Below, in pieces: positions 6,638 through 12,312 of a DNA stretch of 30,976 nt. A program made the translations under genes and the position numbers. The stretch comes from a virus: positions 1-30,976 of the IMG/VR virus record IMGVR_UViG_3300035666_000119. One strand, written 5' to 3'. Below the pieces are notes generated by a model, which was given only the letters and a program-made list of their open reading frames with translations, had not been told where the DNA came from and made no database searches. Every line of letters starts with the position of its first letter. Positions within the stretch are counted from its first letter, which is position 1.

Positions 6638-7411
6638 ATGATAAGAAAAAGATTATTTTTCGATATTGAGACCTCATTTAATATCGGTATCTTTTGGCGA
6701 AGTGGTTACAACTTGACTATTCAGCCTGACGATATAATTAAAGAAAGAGCAATTATTTGCGTATCTTGGAAATGGGAGGGTAAAGATGAAGTACACCATT
6801 TACAATGGGATGAAAATCAATGTGACAAGAAACTACTTAAAGCATTTATAAAACAACTAAATAAAGCGGATGAAATCATAGCACACAACGGTGATAGATT
6901 CGACATCAAATGGCTACGTACACGCTGCTTATTTCATGGTATAGAGATGTTTCCACAATACCAATCAATAGATACGCTTAAACACGCTAAATCGCAGTTT
7001 AATTTTAATTCCAATAAGCTAGATTACATCGCAAAATTTCTTGGTGTTGGCGCAAAGCTAAAACATGAAGGCATGGATATGTGGAAAAGTATAATTTTCG
7101 ACAAAGATGCTGAAGCATTAAAGAGAATGGTTGAATATTGCGACATGGATGTAATTGTCCTGGAGAAAGTATTTGAAAAGATAGCACCTTATTCTAAGAA
7201 AAAAGTAAACTATGCAGTATTAAGAGGTGGAGAAAAGTTTGAATGTCCTGAGTGTGGAAGCTACAACATTCGATTGAGAAAAACATATACAACAGCAGCG
7301 GGAACGATTCAACATTACATGAGTTGTGAATGTGGTAATGCTTCGTACAAAATAAACAACAAAACTTTCATTGATTGGCTTCAATGGAAAATGAAGAATA
7401 ACATAAAATAG
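6638..7411 (+). CDS. DEDDy 3'-5' exonuclease (RNase H-fold) with C-terminal zinc ribbon
   Basis: The 257-aa protein carries the three exonuclease motifs of the DnaQ superfamily: Exo I FFDIET (Asp9, Glu11), Exo II AHNGDRFDIKW (Asp86/Asp89), and Exo III Y-CDMDV (Tyr167, Asp171), so the DEDDy type. This matches the RNase_H_2/YprB-like group. Residues 203-232 form a Cys4 zinc ribbon (CPEC ... CEC), probably for nucleic-acid binding. No polymerase gene is present here, so it would act alone on DNA or RNA ends, for example in recombination or host DNA breakdown. It starts 12 nt after the lysis terminator and has no clear promoter of its own. Confidence 0.8.
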   Translation: MIRKRLFFDIETSFNIGIFWRSGYNLTIQPDDIIKERAIICVSWKWEGKDEVHHLQWDENQCDKKLLKAFIKQLNKADEIIAHNGDRFDIKWLRTRCLFHGIEMFPQYQSIDTLKHAKSQFNFNSNKLDYIAKFLGVGAKLKHEGMDMWKSIIFDKDAEALKRMVEYCDMDVIVLEKVFEKIAPYSKKKVNYAVLRGGEKFECPECGSYNIRLRKTYTTAAGTIQHYMSCECGNASYKINNKTFIDWLQWKMKNNIK

Positions 7412-7432
7412 TTTATACATAAAGATATGATT

Positions 7433-7458
7433 TTGTAAAGAGTATTTTACTATATTTG
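7433..7458 (+). promoter_or_regulatory. Host-type promoter in front of a short transcript
   Basis: The -7 box TATATTTG at 7451-7458 is a perfect consensus match; TTG at 7433-7435 is the only -33 candidate, with a short 15-nt spacer. Transcription would start near 7465, and the first downstream signal is a terminator ending at 7523. Confidence 0.5.
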
Positions 7459-7464
7459 CAGCAG

Positions 7465-7523
7465 TTAACAAGTTTTGTTTTTCATGTTTAGGTTAAGAGG
7501 AGGTAGAAATATCTCCTTTTTTT
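7465..7523 (+). ncRNA. Candidate 60-nt noncoding RNA ending in a GNRA-loop terminator
   Basis: Between the promoter at 7433-7458 and the T run ending at 7523 there is room for an RNA of about 59 nt and no open reading frame of note. Its 3' end is a perfect 8-bp hairpin, AGGAGGTA-GAAA-TATCTCCT (7498-7517, one G-T pair), followed by Ts. The 5' part (GTTAACAAGTTTTGTTTTTC) is unstructured and U-rich. The strand of the stem containing AGGAGGT resembles an anti-SD target sequence. The start is predicted, not observed; an attenuator for downstream genes is the alternative. Confidence 0.4.
7498..7523 (+). terminator. Terminator with GAAA tetraloop
   Basis: Eight base pairs (7498-7505 with 7510-7517), GAAA loop at 7506-7509 and a run of seven T at 7517-7523. 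It separates the short transcript from the early promoter and also stops read-through from the exonuclease gene. Confidence 0.75.
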
Positions 7524-7525
7524 AT

Positions 7526-7573
7526 GCTATAACCTTAAATTTTTTGAATATTTTAAAGCTATAACCTTAAATT
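7526..7573 (+). repeat. Pair of 16-bp direct repeats in the control region
   Basis: GCTATAACCTTAAATT occurs exactly at 7526-7541 and again at 7558-7573, 32 bp start to start, or about three helical turns, so both copies face the same side of the DNA. This is a typical layout for a protein-binding site: an operator of the early promoter about 80 bp downstream, or origin iterons. Confidence 0.6.
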
Positions 7574-7651
7574 AAGTATTTTTTTTATGCGCTGAAAGTA
7601 TTGAAAACATTGAGAAACTAAAAATAAATGAAAAATAATTGTTAAAAAAGA

Positions 7652-7681
7652 TTGTAGTTATAAACAAAGTACATATATTTG
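7652..7681 (+). promoter_or_regulatory. Early promoter, host type
   Basis: TTG at 7652-7654, a 19-nt spacer, TATATTTG at 7674-7681: an excellent match to the flavobacterial -33/-7 consensus. The start would be near 7688, giving a leader of about 25 nt to the ATG at 7712. It probably drives the early genes. Confidence 0.75.
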
Positions 7682-7711
7682 CATATATCAATTAAACAAA
7701 AAACAAAAATT

Positions 7712-7915
7712 ATGACAACAACAACTTACACTTACGAAACATCAAAAGGTACTAACGTAGAAACCTTTACTTCAACTGGTTATGTTACTTTAATTCAAAA
7801 TGGATTGTTTAAATATGAAAATCATTTTGGAAGCCACATGATTAATTTACAAGAGCAATTCTTAATTAAAGAATTAGAAGAAAGAAACATTGGATATATT
7901 AAACAAATAAACTAA
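7712..7915 (+). CDS. Small early protein, unknown function
   Basis: The 67-aa product starts at ATG 7712 (MTTTTYTYETSKG); a longer reading from TTG 7679 would begin inside the -7 box and is rejected. It is Thr-rich at the N end with no membrane segment, and the C half (MINLQEQFLIKELEERNIGYI) is likely helical. As the first gene behind the strongest host-type promoter, it may be a host-takeover factor, but no family is recognised. Confidence 0.55.
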   Translation: MTTTTYTYETSKGTNVETFTSTGYVTLIQNGLFKYENHFGSHMINLQEQFLIKELEERNIGYIKQIN

Positions 7916-7923
7916 AAAAAAAA

Positions 7924-7940
7924 AGGGGTGAAATTCCCCT
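7924..7940 (+). terminator. Small hairpin between two early genes (attenuator-like)
   Basis: AGGGG (7924-7928) pairs with CCCCT (7936-7940) around a 7-nt loop; only a weak T run follows (ATAATTTTAA). It lies between the 67-aa and 93-aa genes and could act as a leaky terminator or as an mRNA stabiliser. Confidence 0.45.
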
Positions 7941-7968
7941 ATAATTTTAACCTTTAAAAACAAAAAAC

Positions 7969-8250
7969 ATGAAAGTTAACGTAACAAAATCAACAACAAC
8001 TACAAGCATCGTTGAATTAAATTTCCCTTGCTATGTAAAATCTAAAAGTGGTTATCACTTGTACAAGTTCAAATCAGAGAATGAAATCATTCAAATCTTT
8101 GATGGTACAGCTAGTAATGCTTTCCCTGATTACCACCATTCTTCAATTATGAATGTTAACATGTCAACTGCTTTGCAAGAAGGCTGGGAGTTTGCAACTG
8201 AGCAAGAATTTTATACAATGTTGTCAATCATTTTAAAATCATTTATATGA
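7969..8250 (+). CDS. Small early protein, unknown function
   Basis: The 93-aa product follows an A-rich leader (AACAAAAAACATG) typical of Bacteroidetes. Like the gene before it, it begins with a Thr/Ser-rich strand (MKVNVTKSTTTTSIVELNF), followed by a beta-rich central part (YVKSKSGYHLYKFKSENEIIQIF) and a helical end. The two could be distant relatives. No known domain. Its stop overlaps the start of the next gene. Confidence 0.55.
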   Translation: MKVNVTKSTTTTSIVELNFPCYVKSKSGYHLYKFKSENEIIQIFDGTASNAFPDYHHSSIMNVNMSTALQEGWEFATEQEFYTMLSIILKSFI

Positions 8251-8414
8251 ATCTAAAGAAATGGCTAAACAAAGATACCAAGCCGACTAAACTAGAGAAC
8301 ACATACACTCCTCCGATGGGAGTAAACGATGCTCATCGAAAGCAGCATTTTACAACCTACAACCTGGAGTTAATGAATGAGATTAGACGAATCAAATTAA
8401 ACGAAGGGAAATGA
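8247..8414 (+). CDS. Very small early protein (55 aa)
   Basis: This reading frame starts in the stop of the previous gene (ATGA at 8247-8250) and ends in the start of the next (ATGA at 8411-8414). Overlaps on both sides strongly suggest a translated, coupled gene. The 55-aa product (MNLKKWLNKDTKPTKLENTY...) is basic, with a PPMGVNDAHRKQHF segment and a helical C end (LELMNEIRRIKLNEGK). No function known. Confidence 0.6.
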   Translation: MNLKKWLNKDTKPTKLENTYTPPMGVNDAHRKQHFTTYNLELMNEIRRIKLNEGK

Positions 8415-8629
8415 TAGCAAAAGATAAAGCCAAAGAATTAGTTAAAAAATATTCTTGTTATTTTTACGGAATAGATAAAAATGTTAATTACGATGTAGTT
8501 ATTCATGATGACGCTAAACAATGCGCATTATTTGCAGCTGAAGATATTAGAATAGAAATGGTTAAACTACAAAATCACGAACTAGCAATTTATTGGTTTG
8601 ATGTTAAACGAGAAATAAGAGCATTATGA
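8411..8629 (+). CDS. Small conserved phage protein, unknown function
   Basis: The 72-aa product has a pattern I recognise from Bacteroidetes phages: an N-terminal AKELVKKYSCYFYG helix, a central AKQCALFAAEDIRIEM helix and a C-terminal YWFDVKREIRAL. It is coupled by ATGA overlaps on both sides. Function is not known. Confidence 0.6.
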   Translation: MIAKDKAKELVKKYSCYFYGIDKNVNYDVVIHDDAKQCALFAAEDIRIEMVKLQNHELAIYWFDVKREIRAL

Positions 8630-8865
8630 CAACAAACGAAAAAATACTAGCTATCCAGGTGCTGCCAACTTTAGCAGATTTCCTTGAAGATATACCAATG
8701 AAACGAGTGAGTAAAATGAAACGTAATCTTTTAATAAATGCAATACGCTCATTTGATTCTCACATGGTAGATTCAGCAGACATTGAAGCAATGGAGCAGC
8801 AAATAAATATACAACAGTCATTCCGTAAATGGTGTGACGAAAATTTTAAAGAAGATGGAGAATAA
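8626..8865 (+). CDS. Small helical protein, unknown function
   Basis: The 79-aa, mostly helical product contains FLEDIPMKRVSKMKRNLLINAIRSFD. Its C end, WCDENFKEDGE, resembles the ends of the next gene (NDNFKNKKNGE) and of the gene at 15696 (YYNETFKNTKE). It overlaps the next gene by 11 nt through the sequence ATGGAGAATAA, where the start of one lies in the stop region of the other. Confidence 0.55.
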   Translation: MTTNEKILAIQVLPTLADFLEDIPMKRVSKMKRNLLINAIRSFDSHMVDSADIEAMEQQINIQQSFRKWCDENFKEDGE

Positions 8866-9112
8866 AACAGCATTACAAGAAGTATTTTCAGAATTAGAAA
8901 AATTACATCCTCAACTTTTTAATGTTTATACGCAAGAAGGCAGAGATTTTTTAAATCACTTTCACAAGTTTTTAGAAATTGAGAGGCAGCAGATAATTGA
9001 AGCGCATGGAAGTAAACTAAAAAATTCAAGAGGAGTAACTAATTACGAATTTTGGTATACGGGAGAAATGTATTATAATGACAATTTTAAAAATAAAAAA
9101 AATGGAGAATAA
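8855..9112 (+). CDS. Small conserved phage protein (family shared with 15696-15905)
   Basis: The start is ATG 8855 (MENKTALQEVFSELEKL); a GTG further up at 8834 is less likely. The 85-aa product has a helical LEIERQQIIEAHG core and ends with a GEMYYNDNFKN motif, as in the gene at 15696 (MEKQQIVKAVFDSMG ... AEQYYNETFKN). I know this arrangement from many Bacteroidetes phages without an assigned function. It overlaps the next gene by 11 nt with the same junction sequence as at its own start. Confidence 0.55.
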   Translation: MENKTALQEVFSELEKLHPQLFNVYTQEGRDFLNHFHKFLEIERQQIIEAHGSKLKNSRGVTNYEFWYTGEMYYNDNFKNKKNGE

Positions 9113-9476
9113 AGAATTATTAAACGAGGTGATTGCAAAATACGAGGTAAACACGAAGTCAAGAAAACGAGATAAAGTTTACGCCAGGTTTGTTATTAGT
9201 AAATACCTTAGAAACAAAGGTTGGTCTTTACAAAAAATTGGAGAGGAATTGAATCGAGACCATTCAAGTATTGTTTATGCATTAAAGCAATTTGATATTT
9301 TGAAAAACGAAATGGATTTTAAGCATATTTATTCCGTTATTTTAAGAGACTTAGAAGAAACAGAATTTACGATTGATAACCCATTGATTACTGAGGTAGA
9401 AGAGCGAGTTTTAAAATGTGAAAACTACTTTCAAATGCGACTGCTCCAGGAAGAATTAATAAAAAAATACAATTAA
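9102..9476 (+). CDS. DnaA domain IV-like DNA-binding protein
   Basis: From ATG 9102 the product is 124 aa. Residues about 21-68 (RKRDKVYARFVISKYLRNKG, then SLQKIGEELNRDHSSIVYAL) match the C-terminal DNA-binding domain of DnaA; RDHSSIVYAL corresponds to the DHTTVLHA-type signature that contacts the DnaA box. The ATPase domains of DnaA are absent. Residues 70-124 are helical and unassigned. It may mark the phage origin, recruit or compete with host DnaA, or regulate transcription. It is the last gene before the promoter at 9481. The domain is clear; the role is inferred. Confidence 0.7.
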   Translation: MENKELLNEVIAKYEVNTKSRKRDKVYARFVISKYLRNKGWSLQKIGEELNRDHSSIVYALKQFDILKNEMDFKHIYSVILRDLEETEFTIDNPLITEVEERVLKCENYFQMRLLQEELIKKYN

Positions 9477-9480
9477 TTAG

Positions 9481-9508
9481 TTTGATTAGTTAAAAACTAT
9501 TATATTTG
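9481..9508 (+). promoter_or_regulatory. Host-type promoter for the recombination genes
   Basis: TTTG at 9481-9484, a short 16-nt spacer, and a perfect TATATTTG at 9501-9508, 24 nt before the ATG at 9533. It would drive the ERF, nuclease and SSB-like genes up to the structured terminator at 11067-11119. Confidence 0.6.
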
Positions 9509-9532
9509 TAAACAATTTAAAACCAAAACAAA

Positions 9533-10081
9533 ATGAAAAACGTAGAAAAATTTGAAGACGCAATTCCAAGAGTGAATGGAATTTATTACAAGCTACATTT
9601 AGCTAAACAAGCAATCGGAAAGATTAACAAGTCAGCTGACAATCCTTTTTTTAAGTCTAAATATGCTGATTTAAACACTATTTTAGATGTAGTTGAGCCA
9701 ATCTTACACAAGTACAATTTATTGCTCTTACAACCTATCGCAAATGGATGTGTGCAAAGCATAGTGATTGATATTGAAACGGGTGAGGAGTTTATATCTG
9801 AAATCAAACTACCTGAGATTAATGACCCTCAAAAATTAGGCGGATGTATTTCTTATTTTAGACGTTACTCCGTTCAATCATTGCTTTCTTTAAGTATGCA
9901 AGATGACGATGCTAACGATGTGACTAAACACGTTAACAAGAAACCTACAATGCCACAAGAAAGATTTGAAAACGGACTTGCAAAGGTAGATTCTGGCGAG
10001 ATAACAAAGGAACAATTCTTAAAGCCATTGAGCCAATTTGAATTAACGGAAGTACAAAAAGCAGTAATATCATTATTATAA
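9533..10081 (+). CDS. erf: ERF-family single-strand annealing protein
   Basis: The 182-aa protein has the hallmark pattern of ERF recombinases: NPFFKSKYADLNTILDVVEPIL, TGEEFISEIKLP, DPQKLGGCISYFRRYSVQSL, then the acidic DDDAND. ERF proteins bind single-stranded DNA and anneal homologous strands, often serving in circularisation and recombination-dependent replication. The C-terminal 50 residues are a helical tail. The nuclease behind it is the expected partner, making an ERF-exonuclease recombination pair comparable to Red beta and exo. Confidence 0.85.
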   Translation: MKNVEKFEDAIPRVNGIYYKLHLAKQAIGKINKSADNPFFKSKYADLNTILDVVEPILHKYNLLLLQPIANGCVQSIVIDIETGEEFISEIKLPEINDPQKLGGCISYFRRYSVQSLLSLSMQDDDANDVTKHVNKKPTMPQERFENGLAKVDSGEITKEQFLKPLSQFELTEVQKAVISLL

Positions 10082-10092
10082 ATTAAAACAAA

Positions 10093-10779
10093 ATGGAAAA
10101 AGAAATTTTATTTAGATGTTCATCACTAGGAAAGTTGATGACTGATGCAAGAACAAAATCAGAAGTATTGTCTGAGACTGCAAAAACATACATTCAAGAT
10201 GTATTTAAGGAAAAAGAATTAGGTATATACAAGGACTTTTCAAGTAGATATACTGACAAAGGAATCCAAATGGAAGACCAAGCAATCCAATTCGCTTCTG
10301 AGGTGCTTAATTGGGAGTTCGTAGTTAAGAATGAAACGAGATTTAACAACGAATGGTTGACTGGAGAGCCTGACATTTGCAGCGACAATTTATTAGCTGA
10401 TATTAAATGTAGTTGGAACGGTAGTACGTTTCCGATGTTTGATTCTACTTTGAAAAATAAAGATTACTATTGGCAGATGCAAGGCTACATGATGCTAACG
10501 GGACACGATAGTAGTGAGTTAGTTTATTGTTTAATGAATACTCCGTTTGAAATAGTTGAAGACGAGGTAAGACGTGAGCATTGGAAACTTCATTTAATTG
10601 ATGAGGACTTAGACGTTAGAAATGCAGTTCAGCTTTCACATAACTTTGACCAAATACCGAATGAGTTAAGAATAAAAAGATTCATTGTGCAAAAAGACGA
10701 AGAAGCACAAGCAAAAATAATTGAACGGGTCAAAGAGGCTCGTCAATATTACGAACAATTAAAAACAATTTTATCATGA
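10093..10779 (+). CDS. YqaJ/lambda-exo-like PD-(D/E)XK nuclease
   Basis: The 228-aa protein shows the YqaJ viral recombinase pattern: FRCSSLGKLMTD at the start, GIQMEDQAIQFASE around residue 60, the active-site region LTGEPDICSDNLLADIKCSW (Asp94 and Asp103-X-Lys105), and YYWQMQGYMMLTG. These enzymes chew one strand of double-stranded DNA 5' to 3' and hand the single strand to an annealing protein, here the ERF just upstream. The C end is a helical coiled segment. It overlaps the SSB-like gene by 4 nt. Confidence 0.8.
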   Translation: MEKEILFRCSSLGKLMTDARTKSEVLSETAKTYIQDVFKEKELGIYKDFSSRYTDKGIQMEDQAIQFASEVLNWEFVVKNETRFNNEWLTGEPDICSDNLLADIKCSWNGSTFPMFDSTLKNKDYYWQMQGYMMLTGHDSSELVYCLMNTPFEIVEDEVRREHWKLHLIDEDLDVRNAVQLSHNFDQIPNELRIKRFIVQKDEEAQAKIIERVKEARQYYEQLKTILS

Positions 10780-11060
10780 GTTCATTAATTAATTTTAGCA
10801 TTAAAAATGCACAAGGTGGTTACGATAAGTATACCATGAGCATTAACGAAAAACAAGATGACTACGGGAATAACGCAAGTATTTTTGTAGCGCAGTCGAA
10901 AGAAGACCGAGAGTCCAAAATGCCGAAGAAATATGTAGGTAATGGCAAAGTAGCTTGGACTGATGGCAAGATTGTAAAAGCTGAATACGTTGAAAGAACG
11001 GAAGCAAAGCCTACGGGAATGAGTATGCAATCTTCAAATAGTACTGATTTACCATTCTAA
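10776..11060 (+). CDS. Putative single-stranded DNA-binding protein
   Basis: The 94-aa product is beta-rich in its first 75 residues (INFSIKNAQGGYDKYTMSI, later KYVGNGKVAWTDGKIVKAEYV), then has a disordered Ser/Thr/Asn stretch ending in STDLPF. An acidic-hydrophobic tip ending in Pro-Phe is the protein-docking tail of SSB proteins (DDDIPF in E. coli). Together with the ERF and nuclease genes, to which it is coupled by ATGA, this supports an SSB role. It is shorter than cellular SSB, and the OB fold is inferred, not shown. Confidence 0.55.
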   Translation: MSSLINFSIKNAQGGYDKYTMSINEKQDDYGNNASIFVAQSKEDRESKMPKKYVGNGKVAWTDGKIVKAEYVERTEAKPTGMSMQSSNSTDLPF

Positions 11061-11066
11061 TAAATT

Positions 11067-11119
11067 GAGGGGTGTGTTGGAGTTCCAACAGTAAAGGATA
11101 AAAACCTTTCCCCTCTTTT
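11067..11119 (+). terminator. Structured RNA: three-way junction with terminator end
   Basis: The outer stem GAGGGG (11067-11072) pairs with CCCCTC (11110-11115) and encloses two perfect hairpins: TGTTGG-AGTT-CCAACA (11075-11090) and AAAGG with CCTTT around a 7-nt loop (11093-11109). A run of T follows. The multi-branched shape is more elaborate than an ordinary terminator; it could also be a regulatory leader of the gene at 11134 or the end of a stable RNA. Confidence 0.65.
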
Positions 11120-11133
11120 AAAACCTAAAAACT

Positions 11134-11355
11134 ATGAAAATAACAATTGAATACGATGACCAAGAAGATGCTAAACTAGCAATGGAGGCTTGGGATTGGA
11201 AGCATACAGTATGGCAGCTTGACGATTTACTAAGGGAAACGACTAAGCATAATATTTACCAAGGGCGAGAGGCTTCATCAGAAGAATATGCAATGGCTTA
11301 CTACCTCAGAGAGCAAATAAGAGAAATTGTAAACGATAATAACCTGGTGCTATGA
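11134..11355 (+). CDS. Small conserved phage protein, unknown function
   Basis: The 73-aa product has the pattern MKITIEYDDQEDAKLAMEAWDWKH, then VWQLDDLLRE and a C-terminal YYLREQIREIVND. It is a short conserved family I recognise from many phages without known activity. It starts 15 nt after the structured RNA with an A-rich leader, and is coupled to the next gene by a 4-nt overlap. Confidence 0.65.
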   Translation: MKITIEYDDQEDAKLAMEAWDWKHTVWQLDDLLRETTKHNIYQGREASSEEYAMAYYLREQIREIVNDNNLVL

Positions 11356-11561
11356 AAACTTATTACAAAGTGTTTTATTATAGAGAAAATCAACCTGCAT
11401 TTTGGATTGGTAACGCAAACAGTAAAGAAGATGCAGTCAAAAAGGCGGACATATTGCCCGACTTGGTTTACGATGTTTGGTTATTGGATGAATGGGAAGA
11501 TGAATGCGATTCGAGAAGAGGTATTTATTCAAAAAACTTTATTAAGAAAAGCAACCTTTAG
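11352..11561 (+). CDS. Small acidic protein, unknown function
   Basis: The 69-aa product has a beta strand start (TYYKVFYYRENQPAFWIGNA), a SKEDAVKKA helix and an acidic, Trp-rich patch (DVWLLDEWEDECD). No family recognised. The ATGA overlap with the previous gene supports translation. About 130 bases without a gene follow. Confidence 0.5.
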   Translation: MKTYYKVFYYRENQPAFWIGNANSKEDAVKKADILPDLVYDVWLLDEWEDECDSRRGIYSKNFIKKSNL

Positions 11562-11574
11562 TTAAAAATTACGT

Positions 11575-11678
11575 CTTAATAGTATACGTTCCCTTCTGAC
11601 ATTATAGGAACTTAAGAAATTATTGCCCTTTTTAATGAAGTTGAAGTCAGAAGCAACGGATTTAATTAGGGCTTTTTT
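11575..11678 (+). promoter_or_regulatory. Structured leader before the DUF6291-like gene
   Basis: Two consecutive foldable units lie here. CTTAA (11575-11579) and GTTCC (11588-11592) together pair with GGAACTTAAG (11607-11616), leaving an 8-nt bulge. GCCCT (11625-11629) pairs with AGGGC (11668-11672) and encloses GTTG/CAAC (11644-11662 region); a T run to 11678 follows. The second unit looks like a terminator just before the ATG at 11692, so this may be an attenuation leader. An alternative ACGT/ACGT stem competes with the first unit. Confidence 0.4.
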
Positions 11679-11691
11679 ATTTTATAAAATT

Positions 11692-12312
11692 ATGGCAGAG
11701 GATAAAAAAGGATTTTTGCTTTATGCAGATTATGAAGAATTATTTGAAGAGTTACCTGATGAGATAGCGGGTAAATTAATTAAACACATTTTGAAATATG
11801 TAAATGATAAGAATCCAATAACTGAAGATACACTTGTTAAAGTTTCTTTTATACCAATTAAAAGACAATTAAAAAGAGATTTAGAAAAGTACGAAGGTAA
11901 GCGTGAACAATGGTCTGAAGCTGGAAAGAAAAGTGCTGAATCAAGACGTTTAAAGAAAGAACAAACTTTAACGGATTTAACGAACGTTGATTCCGTTGCA
12001 ACGGATTTAACTGTTAATGTTAATGATAATGTAAATGTTAATGCTATACGAATACCTACTATTGAAGATTTTATAGCTTATGCTTTATTTAACAAACCAA
12101 ATGTTGATACAAATGAAGTTAGACTAAAATACCAATCTTGGTTAGTAAATGATTGGTGTGTTAATCGCAATGGTAAAATTCAACAAATTAAGAATTGGAA
12201 ATCTACCTTACTAAATACTTTACCATTTTTTAAAGAAGTTATCATAAACAAAAAAAGCATAGAACAACTTCAATATGAAAATGTAATGAAACAACTTGAA
12301 GCAAACAAATGA
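11692..12312 (+). CDS. DUF6291-like phage replication-module protein
   Basis: The best start is ATG 11692 (MAEDKKGFLLYADYEELFEE), giving 206 aa. The N-terminal 60 residues (FLLYADYEELFEELPDEIAG, then LIKHILKYVNDKNP) match the DUF6291 pattern found in phage replication regions. A charged helix (KYEGKREQWSEAGKKSAESR) and an Asn/Val-rich linker (TVNVNDNVNVNA) follow, then a C-terminal domain with a SWLVNDWCVNRNGKIQQIKN motif typical of phage replication initiators that sit before the helicase. It probably loads the helicase on the origin. The 4-nt overlap with the helicase gene fits this. The role is inferred. Confidence 0.6.
   Translation: MAEDKKGFLLYADYEELFEELPDEIAGKLIKHILKYVNDKNPITEDTLVKVSFIPIKRQLKRDLEKYEGKREQWSEAGKKSAESRRLKKEQTLTDLTNVDSVATDLTVNVNDNVNVNAIRIPTIEDFIAYALFNKPNVDTNEVRLKYQSWLVNDWCVNRNGKIQQIKNWKSTLLNTLPFFKEVIINKKSIEQLQYENVMKQLEANK

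Larger units (their letters stand above)
7412..7711 (+). other. Gene-poor control region between late and early genes
   Basis: These 300 bases hold no credible protein gene on either strand. They contain a host-type promoter (7433-7458), a terminator 40 nt further on (7498-7523), a 16-bp direct repeat (7526-7541 and 7558-7573), a very AT-rich stretch (7574-7650) and the early promoter (7652-7681). Such a region could also hold the replication origin, but nothing proves this. Confidence 0.6.

Noticed and set aside
7220-7471. Minus-strand open frame of 83 codons at the end of the exonuclease gene
   Set aside because: It overlaps the zinc-ribbon coding part and the promoter at 7433-7458, and has no family resemblance.
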